The notes under the pieces: generated by a model
What the model saw: the letters and a program-made list of their open reading frames with translations, nothing else
Database searches by the model: none
What the model was told of the DNA's origin: nothing
In this document: positions 1-7,089 of the stretch, in pieces
Numbering within the stretch: position 1 is the stretch's first letter
Layout of the letters: the number at the start of each line of letters is the position of its first letter
NCBI GenBank assembly: GCA_026984415.1
Contig: JALSSE010000211.1
Location: 1 to 12,474, forward strand
DNA: 12,474 nt
DNA from: Hydrogenothermaceae bacterium
GTDB lineage: Bacteria > Aquificota > Aquificae > Hydrogenothermales > Hydrogenothermaceae
Direction of reading: 5' to 3'
Position numbers and translations under genes: made by a program

Positions 1-651
1 CTTGTTGCAGTACTTCAGGAATGGGGTATAAATGTAAGTGCTCTCATTGCTTCTATGGGACTTGGTGGCTTAGCTCTTGCGTTAGCTGCAAAAGATACAG
101 CAGCTAATTTATTTGGTGGATTATCTATCCTTGCAGATAAAACTTTTAAAATAGGAGACTGGGTAAAAGTAAACGATAGTATAGAAGGAATTGTAGAAGA
201 CATTGGTCTTAGAACTACCAAAATAAGAACTTTTGAAAAATCTATTCTTACAGTACCAAATCAACTTATAGCAAACTCTGCTGTGGAAAATTTTTCTCGT
301 AGAGACATAAGAAGAATAAAATTAGTAGTTGGACTGGTATACAGTACACCAAGAGCAACTTTAGAAAAGATAGTCAATGAAATAAGACAGATGTTAGAAA
401 ACCATCCAAGAATAACAAAAAATCAGATAATAATCGTTAATTTTGATGAATTTGGAGACAGCTCTTTAAACATATTTATCTACTGCTATGCAGATACTTC
501 TAACTGGAAAGAATGGTTATCTATTAAAGAAGACGTTATGCTAAAGATTATGGAGATTGTAGAAAAGAATGGCTCTTCTTTTGCATTTCCTAGCCGTTCA
601 ATATATGTAGAACAACTTCCAGAAGATTTTAAAATAAACCAAAAGGAGTAG
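1..651 (+). CDS. MscS-type mechanosensitive ion channel, 5'-truncated (C-terminal 216 residues)
   Basis: The reading frame is open from base 1 and ends at TAG 649-651, so the N-terminus lies outside the window. The ATG at 55 is an internal Met inside the pore helix, not the start. The visible part opens with the Gly/Ala-rich pore-lining helix of MscS (SMGLGGLALALAAKD), followed by FGG, then the beta domain with GDWVKV and the strongly conserved IGLRTTKIRT and VPNQLIAN stretches, then the alpha/beta C-terminal domain. Proteins of this family are homo-heptameric inner-membrane channels that open under membrane tension and release solutes on hypo-osmotic shock. Family assignment is very secure. 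Subtype (MscS, YnaI or a larger paralogue) cannot be decided without the N-terminal membrane segments. The stop is 3 nt from the next ATG, and that gene's AAAGGAG ribosome site lies inside this coding end, so the two are probably co-transcribed. Confidence 0.93.
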   Translation, partial: LVAVLQEWGINVSALIASMGLGGLALALAAKDTAANLFGGLSILADKTFKIGDWVKVNDSIEGIVEDIGLRTTKIRTFEKSILTVPNQLIANSAVENFSRRDIRRIKLVVGLVYSTPRATLEKIVNEIRQMLENHPRITKNQIIIVNFDEFGDSSLNIFIYCYADTSNWKEWLSIKEDVMLKIMEIVEKNGSSFAFPSRSIYVEQLPEDFKINQKE

Positions 652-654
652 GCT

Positions 655-1884
655 ATGAAAAAATCAGTATTCATTTACATGAGTATCTTCGCACTTGCAG
701 GAACATCTTTGGGAGCTGCATATAAAATACCAGAGCAATCAACCCGCTCTACAGCATTATCAGGAGCCTATGTAGCAGGTGCAAACTCTGCAGATGCTTC
801 ATATTTTAATCCAGCTAATATGAGCTGGTTAAATACTACCCTTAACATAGAAGTAGGTCTTAAATATATATTCCTTCCTCCTGTTAAATTTAAGGGACTG
901 GCTTTAGACCCTATTCCTCCACATGACCCTATTCTCTCCCAGGCTCAGACTAAAACAGAAGAATTTTATATTCCTTATTTTCATTATGTAAGTCCTGAAG
1001 TTGGTAGATTTAGATTTGGGCTTTCCTTAACTACACCTGCAGGTCTTTCAAAGAAATGGCAAACATTTCCTCAAAAATTTACAGCTGAAGAATTTACATT
1101 AAAAGTAGCAGAACTAAATCCTACAGTAGCTATGAAATTAACTTCAAAACTATCAATAGGAGCAGGTGTAAGATTTATCTACTCAAAAGGAATAGCAAAG
1201 TACCAATATCCAACAGCATATAAAGTCTATATGGAAGGAGATACTTTTGAATATGGATATAACTTTGCAATTTCTTATAAACCTGATAAAGATTTTACTT
1301 TAGCTGCAACATACAGGTCTAAAGTAAATTTAGATATAGAAGGTGATGCAGAAGGACATCTAAGAGGAACACCTTTTATGGTTACAGGGAAGGTTCAAAT
1401 CCCGATACCATCAACATTAGACCTTGGAATTGCTTATGTATACAAGAAAAAAACAAGATTTGAGTTTGTTTTTGAAAAAACATTCTGGTCTGCTTACAAT
1501 AAATTAGACTTTGATTTTGACAACAATATATTAGAAAATGCTCTTGGTCAACCAAGAAAAAGAGATTGGGAAGATACAAACACACTTAGATTTGGTATTA
1601 CCCATTCTTTAAGTGATAAACTTGATGTTATGTTTGGATATGCCATAGATGAAAGTCCTATTCCAGAGCTAACTCTTGGATTTGAATTGCCAGATTCTTT
1701 TGGAAAGATATACTCTTTTGGTTTACTTGTTCATCCAAACAACAATCTTGAGCTTGGATTTGCATTTTTATATGTAAAAAAAGATGACAGATATATTGAT
1801 TATATTAATCTAAATGGCATCAAGGGAAAATTTTCAAACTTGAAAGCCAAACTACTTAATATATCTTTAGGATACAAATTTTAA
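655..1884 (+). CDS. FadL/OmpP1/TodX-family outer-membrane channel protein
   Basis: The predicted protein has 409 residues, close to the usual FadL-family length. It begins with a Sec-type signal peptide: KK at residues 2-3, a hydrophobic core to about residue 19, and probable cleavage near SLGA (18-21). The mature N-terminus carries the family hallmarks: a short segment that would plug the barrel, ALSGAYVAGANSADASYFNPANM, with the NPAN motif at residues 52-55. The rest alternates polar and aromatic residues as in a beta-barrel, and the last residue is Phe (SLGYKF), the usual signal for outer-membrane insertion. Known members import long-chain fatty acids or aromatic hydrocarbons by lateral diffusion. 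The substrate here is unknown and need not be a fatty acid. The ATG at 655 follows AAAGGAG with a short spacer and lies 3 nt after the channel gene upstream. A 23-nt gap leads to the protease gene. Confidence 0.88.
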   Translation: MKKSVFIYMSIFALAGTSLGAAYKIPEQSTRSTALSGAYVAGANSADASYFNPANMSWLNTTLNIEVGLKYIFLPPVKFKGLALDPIPPHDPILSQAQTKTEEFYIPYFHYVSPEVGRFRFGLSLTTPAGLSKKWQTFPQKFTAEEFTLKVAELNPTVAMKLTSKLSIGAGVRFIYSKGIAKYQYPTAYKVYMEGDTFEYGYNFAISYKPDKDFTLAATYRSKVNLDIEGDAEGHLRGTPFMVTGKVQIPIPSTLDLGIAYVYKKKTRFEFVFEKTFWSAYNKLDFDFDNNILENALGQPRKRDWEDTNTLRFGITHSLSDKLDVMFGYAIDESPIPELTLGFELPDSFGKIYSFGLLVHPNNNLELGFAFLYVKKDDRYIDYINLNGIKGKFSNLKAKLLNISLGYKF

Positions 1885-1907
1885 GTAATAAATAAAAAGG
1901 AGGATAA

Positions 1908-2594
1908 ATGGAATTTAATATAGATTTAGGCAGGATAGTAATTATGATACCTGCCCTTTTGTTTGCAGTTATTATTCATGAACTTGCACATGGAGTTATA
2001 GCATATAAGTTAGGAGACCCTACTCCAAAGCTTGCTGGAAGACTAACCTTTAATCCTATTCCCCATATAGACCCTATAGGTTCTTTACTTGTGCCGGGAC
2101 TTCTTATGCTGTTTAATGCTCCAATTTTATTTGGTTGGGCAAAACCTGTACCTATAAATCCATTTAATTTTAAAAAGCTTGGATATAGGAAAGGTATGGC
2201 TTTTACAGCTTCTGCTGGTCCAATGTCAAACCTGTTGTCTGCAGCAGTATTTGGGATTGTTTTCCAGATGTTAGGAAATCAAAGTACCATAATGAGCCTT
2301 GCATCAACATTTGGAACAGAGTTTGTAAAAACTGTTATTTTTCCACTACTTTTATTTTTAAAGTTTGCAGTATCTATAAATGTAGTTCTCGCTATATTTA
2401 ATATCTTGCCAATTCCACCTTTAGATGGTGGAAGGGTGTTAATGAGTATAGTTCCACCACACATTGAACAGAAGTTAGAACCTTTAGAACAGTATGGGTT
2501 TTTTATTGTGATACTGCTTTTAGTAATAGGTGTATTAAACTATATCATTCTTCCGCCTTATATGTTTTTTGTTTCTTTGTTCCTTGGAAGTTGA
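1908..2594 (+). CDS. Site-2 protease family (M50) membrane zinc metalloprotease
   Basis: The protein has 228 residues and is very hydrophobic, with about five or six membrane segments. The first segment (about 10-29) holds the zinc-protease motif HELAH, giving zinc ligands H24 and H28 and catalytic E25. The second hallmark, NILPIPPLDGG, lies near residues 165-175 and supplies the third zinc ligand D173. GWAKPVPINPFNF and the GPMSNLL stretch between them are also typical of the short bacterial and archaeal M50 group. There is no PDZ domain, which separates it from RseP/RasP. Members cut transmembrane substrates inside the bilayer, but the substrate of this small subgroup is generally unknown. 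The start at ATG 1908 is set by AAGGAGG at 1897-1903. The stop codon (2592-2594) overlaps the -35 box of the following tRNA promoter. Confidence 0.9.
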   Translation: MEFNIDLGRIVIMIPALLFAVIIHELAHGVIAYKLGDPTPKLAGRLTFNPIPHIDPIGSLLVPGLLMLFNAPILFGWAKPVPINPFNFKKLGYRKGMAFTASAGPMSNLLSAAVFGIVFQMLGNQSTIMSLASTFGTEFVKTVIFPLLLFLKFAVSINVVLAIFNILPIPPLDGGRVLMSIVPPHIEQKLEPLEQYGFFIVILLLVIGVLNYIILPPYMFFVSLFLGS

Positions 2595-2619
2595 AAGAGA
2601 AATATTTTATTCATATAAT
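2591..2619 (+). promoter_or_regulatory. Sigma-70-type promoter of tRNA-His
   Basis: TTGAAA at 2591-2596 matches the -35 consensus at five of six positions. TATAAT at 2614-2619 is a perfect -10 box, and the spacer is exactly 17 bp. Transcription would start near 2626, about 7 nt before the mature tRNA. The -35 box overlaps the TGA stop of the protease gene. This is the best-matching promoter in the window and suits a stable-RNA gene that must be made independently of the upstream operon. Confidence 0.8.
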
Positions 2620-2632
2620 ATTAGTCTATCAT

Positions 2633-2706
2633 GGAGGGTGTAGCTCAGTCGGCAGAGCACAAGGTTGTGGCCCTTGGGGTCGCGGGTTCAAGTCCCGTCA
2701 CCCTCC
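2633..2706 (+). tRNA. tRNA-His (anticodon GTG)
   Basis: A full cloverleaf can be folded by eye. The acceptor stem is GAGGGTG (2634-2640) with CACCCTC (2699-2705). The D stem is GCTC/GAGC (2643-2646, 2655-2658). The anticodon stem is CAAGG/CCTTG around the loop TTGTGGC, with GTG at 2667-2669. The variable loop is GGGTC, and the T arm GCGGG-TTCAAGT-CCCGT spans 2682-2698 with one G-T pair. The extra G at 2633 sits at position -1 opposite C73 (2706), the identity pair of histidine tRNA. CCA is not encoded. The gene is followed after 8 nt by the convergent truD stop codon, with no visible terminator between. Confidence 0.96.
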
Positions 2707-2714
2707 CTTTAAAA

Positions 2715-3851
2715 TTAGCACATTAGTTTCTTTAGCAAAACAGTAGCATAACTTCCTGGTGAAAGTATAAAAGAAAGCTTAATAGCGTTTTCCTCTTTTT
2801 GCAAAATTTTAAGTTTTTCTGGAAAAGAAAATGCTGGACGTTCAAAATCTGTAAATAGTTTTATTCCAATTCTCTCAGCTTTTAGAATTTCCTGTGTTAT
2901 TCCTTCACTTTCTAAAACTTCTTTTATTATCATTTTTATCTTTGAGTCTTTAGGTGGATATTCTGTCCCAAGAGCTGGTATTTTTAAGTTTCTTATCTGG
3001 TTAAAAATATAATCATCTATATGCTTTATAAAAGCAAGTTCCCACTTTAAAAAAGGAGTTCTACAATATCTGAAGTATCTTATTACAAAAGTGTAAAGAT
3101 ACATGTTCCACAGATAGCTTTGATAAGCAAAAGCAAACATTAATCTTATATTCTTAGGAAGTACCATAAAAGCTTTTTTAAAAGAAAGTCCTCTTTTTAA
3201 AGCTTTAATCATATCAATTTCAGCTTTTGACATAGGAGGTATATGCTTTAAAAACTCATTCCATTTTCCCCATGACTTTCGCATAAGTTTTTTTCTTCTT
3301 TTATCTTTAATAGATAGCAAATACTCTTTCATAGCTTCTTCATAATCGTTTTTTAAAAGATGTTTGACTACAAATTCCTGTGCATTTATTACAGAACCAA
3401 ACCTTTGCTCTCCAAAGTAATTTTCAAAACCATACTTTTGTATAAAAGGTATTTTTTCTTCTATTTTTTCTATCTTTTTTGGAGTTATATCTCTTATAAC
3501 AATTTCAAAATAGTTTCCTTCAAAGTCTCCAAGTTCTATACCTTCCTCACCAAATCCTAAAAACTCAACTGAAAAATTTTCATCTTTATAGTTCCTTAAT
3601 TTTTCTAAAGCTGTTTTATCTATATCTTTTATTGATATATACTGCTTTGTTATAGCTTCTTTATCTTTGAGTCCTGCAAAACCTATATTCTTTAGAGGAA
3701 TTCTAAATGTCCTTGAGATTTTTCGTAAAACATCTATAGTGTTTTCACCTCTTTTGGTAAGCAGAAAGTAAGCATAATCTCCTTTGTCTTTTATGGATAA
3801 AGCTTTTATTTCTTTTACAAAAAAGTCTTCTGGTTTTGTTTTTATTTTCAT
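2715..3851 (-). CDS. truD: tRNA pseudouridine(13) synthase TruD
   Basis: The protein has 378 residues (E. coli TruD has about 350) and shows the TruD signature motifs in order. KPEDFFVKE is at residues 6-14. AGLKDKEAITKQ is at 59-70, with the catalytic aspartate at D63. NYFGEQRFG is at 144-152. The TRUD insertion region that follows has GLSFKKAF and AYQSYLWN, and the C-terminal segment closes with LSPGSYATVLLKKL. The enzyme isomerises U13 in the D arm of certain tRNAs to pseudouridine in the cytoplasm. The ATG start overlaps the stop of the upstream methyltransferase gene as ATGA (3848-3851), and the ribosome site is weak, so translational coupling is likely. It is the last gene of a leftward operon with the methyltransferase and the short-chain dehydrogenase. 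The gene ends 8 nt from the convergent tRNA-His gene. Confidence 0.94.
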   Translation of the reverse strand: MKIKTKPEDFFVKEIKALSIKDKGDYAYFLLTKRGENTIDVLRKISRTFRIPLKNIGFAGLKDKEAITKQYISIKDIDKTALEKLRNYKDENFSVEFLGFGEEGIELGDFEGNYFEIVIRDITPKKIEKIEEKIPFIQKYGFENYFGEQRFGSVINAQEFVVKHLLKNDYEEAMKEYLLSIKDKRRKKLMRKSWGKWNEFLKHIPPMSKAEIDMIKALKRGLSFKKAFMVLPKNIRLMFAFAYQSYLWNMYLYTFVIRYFRYCRTPFLKWELAFIKHIDDYIFNQIRNLKIPALGTEYPPKDSKIKMIIKEVLESEGITQEILKAERIGIKLFTDFERPAFSFPEKLKILQKEENAIKLSFILSPGSYATVLLKKLMC

Positions 3852-5023
3852 AACTTTCTAACCAAAAGTCCTTTTAAATACAAAGAATTTGGAATATTTA
3901 AAATATATGGATGGTCTATATCCTGATACATATGTTCTATTACTTCAAGTTGAAAACCTGTATCTTTTGAAACATCTAAAGATATATTTTTTAGGTCATC
4001 TAAAGTTATATGATGAGAACAGGAAAAAACTGCTAATAATCCATCCTTTTTTAAAAGTTTTAAACCATTAATCATTAGATATTTAAATCCTCTTACTGCC
4101 CCCTGTTTTTCATATTTTGTTTTTGCAAATGCAGGAGGGTCTATAATAACAAGGTCATAAAATTCTCTTTTTTCTAAAAGCTCTTTTTTTACAAATTTAA
4201 ATACATCTTCCTTAACAATTTCAAAATTCTTCACCAGATTTAACTCTATATTCTCTTTTAAATGAGAAATAACCTTTTGTGAAATATCTACAAATTTTAC
4301 AAATTCAGCTCCTTTTTTGTAGGCAAGGATTCCAAAACCACCTATATTTGAAAACAAATCAAGAACCTTAAAACCTTTTTCAACATATTCAGATACAATT
4401 TTTCTATTTTTTCTCTGGTCTAAAAAAGCTCCTGTCTTTTGTCCTTCTTTTAAATAAACATAAAATTTTAGATTTTCCTCTTTTACCAGTATTTTATCTG
4501 GAACATCTCCATATAAAACTTTATTTTCTGTATAAAGACCTTCTTTATCTCTTACTTTAGGGTCTGATTTATCATATATTCCAAATGGTCTTATTATCTC
4601 TATTAAACTTTCTAATATCTCTTTTCTAAAAACTTCCATTCCAGCTGTGTTTATCTGTACTGCCAAATAATTATCATAAAAATCAACTATTAGCCCCGGT
4701 AGTCCATCTGCCTCAGAATGAACTATTCTATAGGCATTTGAATTCTTTATATACTTTTTTCTTTTAATATAGGCTTTATATATTCTTTCTTTAAAAAACC
4801 TTTTATCAATATTCCTTTTTTCAAAGGACAAAATTCTTATTGTTATATTGCTTTTTGGATTTGCATATCCAACTGCTAGAAATTTACCATCAGATGAGTA
4901 AATCTCTACAAGTTCTCCAGGAATAATACTCTTTGGTAGGAATTTAATTTCTTTTTTATAAATCCACGGATTAAAATATCTTATCTTTTTTTCTGCTTCT
5001 TTTTTTACTTTGACTACTTTCAA
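3848..5023 (-). CDS. rlmI: RlmI-family 23S rRNA (cytosine-C5) methyltransferase, PUA + SAM domains
   Basis: The protein has 391 residues, near the 396 of E. coli RlmI. The N-terminal third is a PUA RNA-binding domain (about 1-75; NPWIYKKEI, GELVEIYS, AVGYANP). The linker contains EADGLPGLIVD at 104-114, a family marker. GQKTGAFLDQRKNR at 194-207 precedes the class I methyltransferase fold: motif I VLDLFSNIGGFG at 220-231, motif IV IIDPPAFA at 293-300, and SCSHH at 334-338, whose C335 fits the catalytic cysteine position of this group. Close homologues methylate C1962 of 23S rRNA. The exact site here is inferred. Translation starts at TTG 5023; GAGG at 5033-5030 lies 6 nt upstream and overlaps the stop of the preceding gene, and no in-frame ATG fits the PUA start better. 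Confidence 0.88.
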   Translation of the reverse strand: MKVVKVKKEAEKKIRYFNPWIYKKEIKFLPKSIIPGELVEIYSSDGKFLAVGYANPKSNITIRILSFEKRNIDKRFFKERIYKAYIKRKKYIKNSNAYRIVHSEADGLPGLIVDFYDNYLAVQINTAGMEVFRKEILESLIEIIRPFGIYDKSDPKVRDKEGLYTENKVLYGDVPDKILVKEENLKFYVYLKEGQKTGAFLDQRKNRKIVSEYVEKGFKVLDLFSNIGGFGILAYKKGAEFVKFVDISQKVISHLKENIELNLVKNFEIVKEDVFKFVKKELLEKREFYDLVIIDPPAFAKTKYEKQGAVRGFKYLMINGLKLLKKDGLLAVFSCSHHITLDDLKNISLDVSKDTGFQLEVIEHMYQDIDHPYILNIPNSLYLKGLLVRKL

Positions 5024-5027
5024 CTTT

Positions 5028-5033
5028 CCCCTC
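5028..5033 (-). promoter_or_regulatory. Ribosome-binding site that fixes the TTG start of the rlmI-type gene
   Basis: Read on the minus strand this is GAGGGG. It ends 4 nt (or 6 nt, counting GAGG only) before the TTG at 5023 and overlaps the TAG stop of the upstream dehydrogenase gene (5033-5035). It supports TTG as the real initiation codon and tight coupling to the upstream gene. Confidence 0.6.
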
Positions 5034-5734
5034 TACATTTTTCTTATATCCAAAAATGAACCTGATTCATATTCTAGAAGTTTTGGGAAAATATCATATA
5101 AAACCTTCGCAGCCTCTTCAGGTGTTCTTTTTGGAGATTGTTTTAATCTTTTAACAGATGGAAATTTATCTTCATCCACATTATTGAGAATATAATTAAG
5201 CATTGGCGTAAGAACAAGACCAGGTGCAAGAGCGGTAAGGTGTGTATTTTCCATTTCTCTAGAGTAAAGTTTTATAAGACAGTTTAATGCTGCTTTAGAT
5301 ATAGAATATCCACTCCATCCTCTATTACAGTTAACTGCAGCACCAGAGGATATAGCTACAACCTGTTTAACATTAATTTTTTCCTCAATAAAAACATCCA
5401 AAATAAGTTTATTAGCCCATACATTAACATCCATAACCTGATTTAATTCTTTTAAAGACGTATCATGCATATCTTTTATCTCTCCTAAAATACCAGCATT
5501 TAATATAGCGATTTTTAATTCTTTAGCTTTTTTTAAAGCTTCCTTTGTACAACACTTTACACTTTCTAAATTTGATAAATCACATTTAATAAACACAAGA
5601 TTTGGATTTTTTGACAATTCTTCCGGCAAATGTCTGCTTAACGCAAAAATTTTATATCCTTTATCCAAATACAGCTTAGCAAGTGCAAGTCCTAATCCAG
5701 AACCTATACCGGTTATAAAAACATTCTTAGTCAA
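5033..5734 (-). CDS. Short-chain dehydrogenase/reductase (SDR), NAD(P)-dependent
   Basis: The protein has 233 residues, a classical SDR size. It shows the nucleotide-binding TGIGSGLG at 8-15, the NAG structural motif at 79-81, N104 (NVW), the catalytic serine in AISSG (S129/S130), and YSISK with Y143 and K147. PG at 171-172 precedes the substrate loop. Residues R34 and H35 after the second strand (LSRH) would suit NADP(H), but this is a weak indicator. Substrate is not predictable from sequence. It is the first gene of a leftward operon with two RNA-modification genes, a context that does not reveal its job. The start is TTG at 5734, with AGGAG at 5745-5741 (minus strand) 6 nt upstream. Starting later would lose the glycine-rich loop. 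Confidence 0.9.
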   Translation of the reverse strand: MTKNVFITGIGSGLGLALAKLYLDKGYKIFALSRHLPEELSKNPNLVFIKCDLSNLESVKCCTKEALKKAKELKIAILNAGILGEIKDMHDTSLKELNQVMDVNVWANKLILDVFIEEKINVKQVVAISSGAAVNCNRGWSGYSISKAALNCLIKLYSREMENTHLTALAPGLVLTPMLNYILNNVDEDKFPSVKRLKQSPKRTPEEAAKVLYDIFPKLLEYESGSFLDIRKM

Positions 5735-5740
5735 GGCTTA

Positions 5741-5745
5741 CTCCT
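5741..5745 (-). promoter_or_regulatory. Ribosome-binding site that fixes the TTG start of the SDR gene
   Basis: On the minus strand this reads AGGAG, 6 nt before the TTG at 5734. It is the only good Shine-Dalgarno sequence in the 80-nt divergent gap on this strand and supports the non-ATG start. Confidence 0.65.
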
Positions 5746-5778
5746 GTTTGCTTTAAAAAGATATTTATTGTGAATACT

Positions 5779-5786
5779 ATTATAAT
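5779..5786. promoter_or_regulatory. Palindromic -10 element, possible bidirectional promoter
   Basis: ATTATAAT is its own reverse complement and contains TATAAT on the plus strand (5781-5786) and on the minus strand (5784-5779). It lies in the middle of the 80-nt gap between the leftward SDR gene and the rightward glutamate dehydrogenase gene. Neither direction has a good -35 box at 16-18 bp: the plus strand has AAGATA, the minus strand CTTTTG. The promoter call therefore rests on the -10 match and position only. Confidence 0.45.
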
Positions 5787-5814
5787 TAAATTGTAAAAAA
5801 ACAAAAGGGTTTAT

Positions 5815-7011
5815 ATGGATTATATAAACTATATACACAAAATATTAGATAAACACTTTAACTTAGAATTTTTTAAATACCTGTGCAGTACACAAAAAGC
5901 AATATCCGTCTCTATAAACTATAAGGTAAATTCACAAATACATACATTCAAAGGATATAGAATACAACATAATAACGACCTTGGTATATTTAAAGGCGGT
6001 TTTAGATTAAACCCTGATGTGTCATATAAAACCATATATCAACTTGCATTTCTTATGACTATAAAAAATTCTTTATGGGATTTACCATTTGGTGGAGCAA
6101 AAGGTGGAATTAACATAAATCCAAAAAAGTTCTCCAGCAAAGATATAGAAAACATAGTAAGAACTTATATAAGGAAAATTTTCAAAGATTTAGGAGAAAA
6201 CTGGGATGTTATGGCTCCAGATGTAGGAACAAACAATCAAATAATGGAAATTGTATTTGATGAATACTCTAAATTAACAAACCAAAAAGCTTATTCAATA
6301 ACCACAGGAAAACCAGAAAAATTGTTAGGTATTCCTTTTAGAGAAAAAGCCACAGGCTATGGTGTAGCATACATAACATACAAAGTTATACAGGTTATGG
6401 GAATTAAAGCTCCAAAGATTGGTATATTCGGCTTTGGAAACGTTGGAAGATTTACAGCCTTAAAGCTAAAAGAGTTAGGATTAGACATAAATGGAGTATG
6501 CGATTCAAAAGGTGGAGTAATATCAGATAAAGCTCTTGATATAGAAAAACTAATTCAATTAAAACTAGAAGGAAAGTCCGTTATTGATTACCATAATTTA
6601 AAAATATATACGCCAGAAGAGTTCTTAACTAAAAGTTTTGATGTACTGATACTATCAGCAGTAGAAAACACTATAAATAATAAAAATGCAAAATATATAA
6701 AAGCTAAACTTCTTGTAGAAGGAGCTAATCTCCCTATAGACTTATCTGTAGAAGACTACCTTTTAAAAAATGGAAAAATAATTATCCCAGATATACTGGC
6801 AAATGGTGGAGGAGTATATATAAGCTACTACGAATGGATAAAAGGGAAAACTTTTAACGATTTTTCTGAAAGCTTCTTAGAAAAGAAATTAAAAGAAAAA
6901 ATTTATTTAATTTACAGCAGAGTTTTTTATAACACAAGACTAAGGGAAAACTGCTATCTATACAGCATAAATAAACTATATAACATATTTAAATCAAAAT
7001 TTAATCACTAA
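5815..7011 (+). CDS. gdhA: Glutamate dehydrogenase (Glu/Leu/Phe/Val dehydrogenase family)
   Basis: The enzyme interconverts glutamate and 2-oxoglutarate plus ammonia with NAD(P) in the cytoplasm, linking nitrogen assimilation to the TCA cycle. The protein has 398 residues, slightly shorter than the usual 410-450. Substrate-domain residues align by motif with characterised enzymes: K60 in FKGGFR, K84 in MTIKNS, catalytic K96 in PFGGAKGGI, and D136 in APDVGTN. TGKPEKLLG and REKATGYGV lead into the Rossmann domain with GFGNVG at 206-211. The C-terminal GGGVYISYYEW supplies S337. Retention of K60 and S337 favours glutamate over branched-chain amino acids, because leucine dehydrogenases replace these positions. 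Cofactor preference is not clear. ATG 5815 is preceded by AAAAGGG. The gene stands alone between the divergent SDR operon and the hydrogenase promoter region. Confidence 0.92.
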   Translation: MDYINYIHKILDKHFNLEFFKYLCSTQKAISVSINYKVNSQIHTFKGYRIQHNNDLGIFKGGFRLNPDVSYKTIYQLAFLMTIKNSLWDLPFGGAKGGININPKKFSSKDIENIVRTYIRKIFKDLGENWDVMAPDVGTNNQIMEIVFDEYSKLTNQKAYSITTGKPEKLLGIPFREKATGYGVAYITYKVIQVMGIKAPKIGIFGFGNVGRFTALKLKELGLDINGVCDSKGGVISDKALDIEKLIQLKLEGKSVIDYHNLKIYTPEEFLTKSFDVLILSAVENTINNKNAKYIKAKLLVEGANLPIDLSVEDYLLKNGKIIIPDILANGGGVYISYYEWIKGKTFNDFSESFLEKKLKEKIYLIYSRVFYNTRLRENCYLYSINKLYNIFKSKFNH

Positions 7012-7054
7012 ATTCGTACAAAATATTGATACTGCTTAGTTGGAATTACAAACT

Positions 7055-7060
7055 TATAAT
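7055..7060 (+). promoter_or_regulatory. Candidate -10 box of the hydrogenase operon
   Basis: A perfect TATAAT lies 29 nt before the hynS ATG in the 78-nt gap after the glutamate dehydrogenase gene; transcription would begin near 7067. At the proper distance upstream there is only CTGCTT or TGCTTA, a poor -35. The closest good -35 match (TTGATA, 7026-7031) is 23 bp away, which is too far. Activator dependence or weak transcription is possible, but this is inference. I see no rho-independent terminator after the dehydrogenase gene, so read-through from it is also possible. Confidence 0.5.
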
Positions 7061-7089
7061 CGTTCATCAAAATTTTCGCAGGTACATAT

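Noticed and set aside
2633..3851. Functional link between tRNA-His and the neighbouring TruD
   Set aside because: TruD modifies U13, but position 13 of this tRNA is C (2646), so this tRNA is not a substrate and the adjacency is probably chance.
7041..7056. Possible sigma-54 promoter (TGG ... CTTA) before hynS
   Set aside because: The -24 GG is present, but the required GC near -12 is absent at the right spacing; the sequence has TT there.
7026..7070. TTGAT (7026-7030) and ATCAA (7066-7070) as an FNR/CRP-like site
   Set aside because: The half-sites are separated by 35 nt instead of 4-6, so they cannot form one operator.
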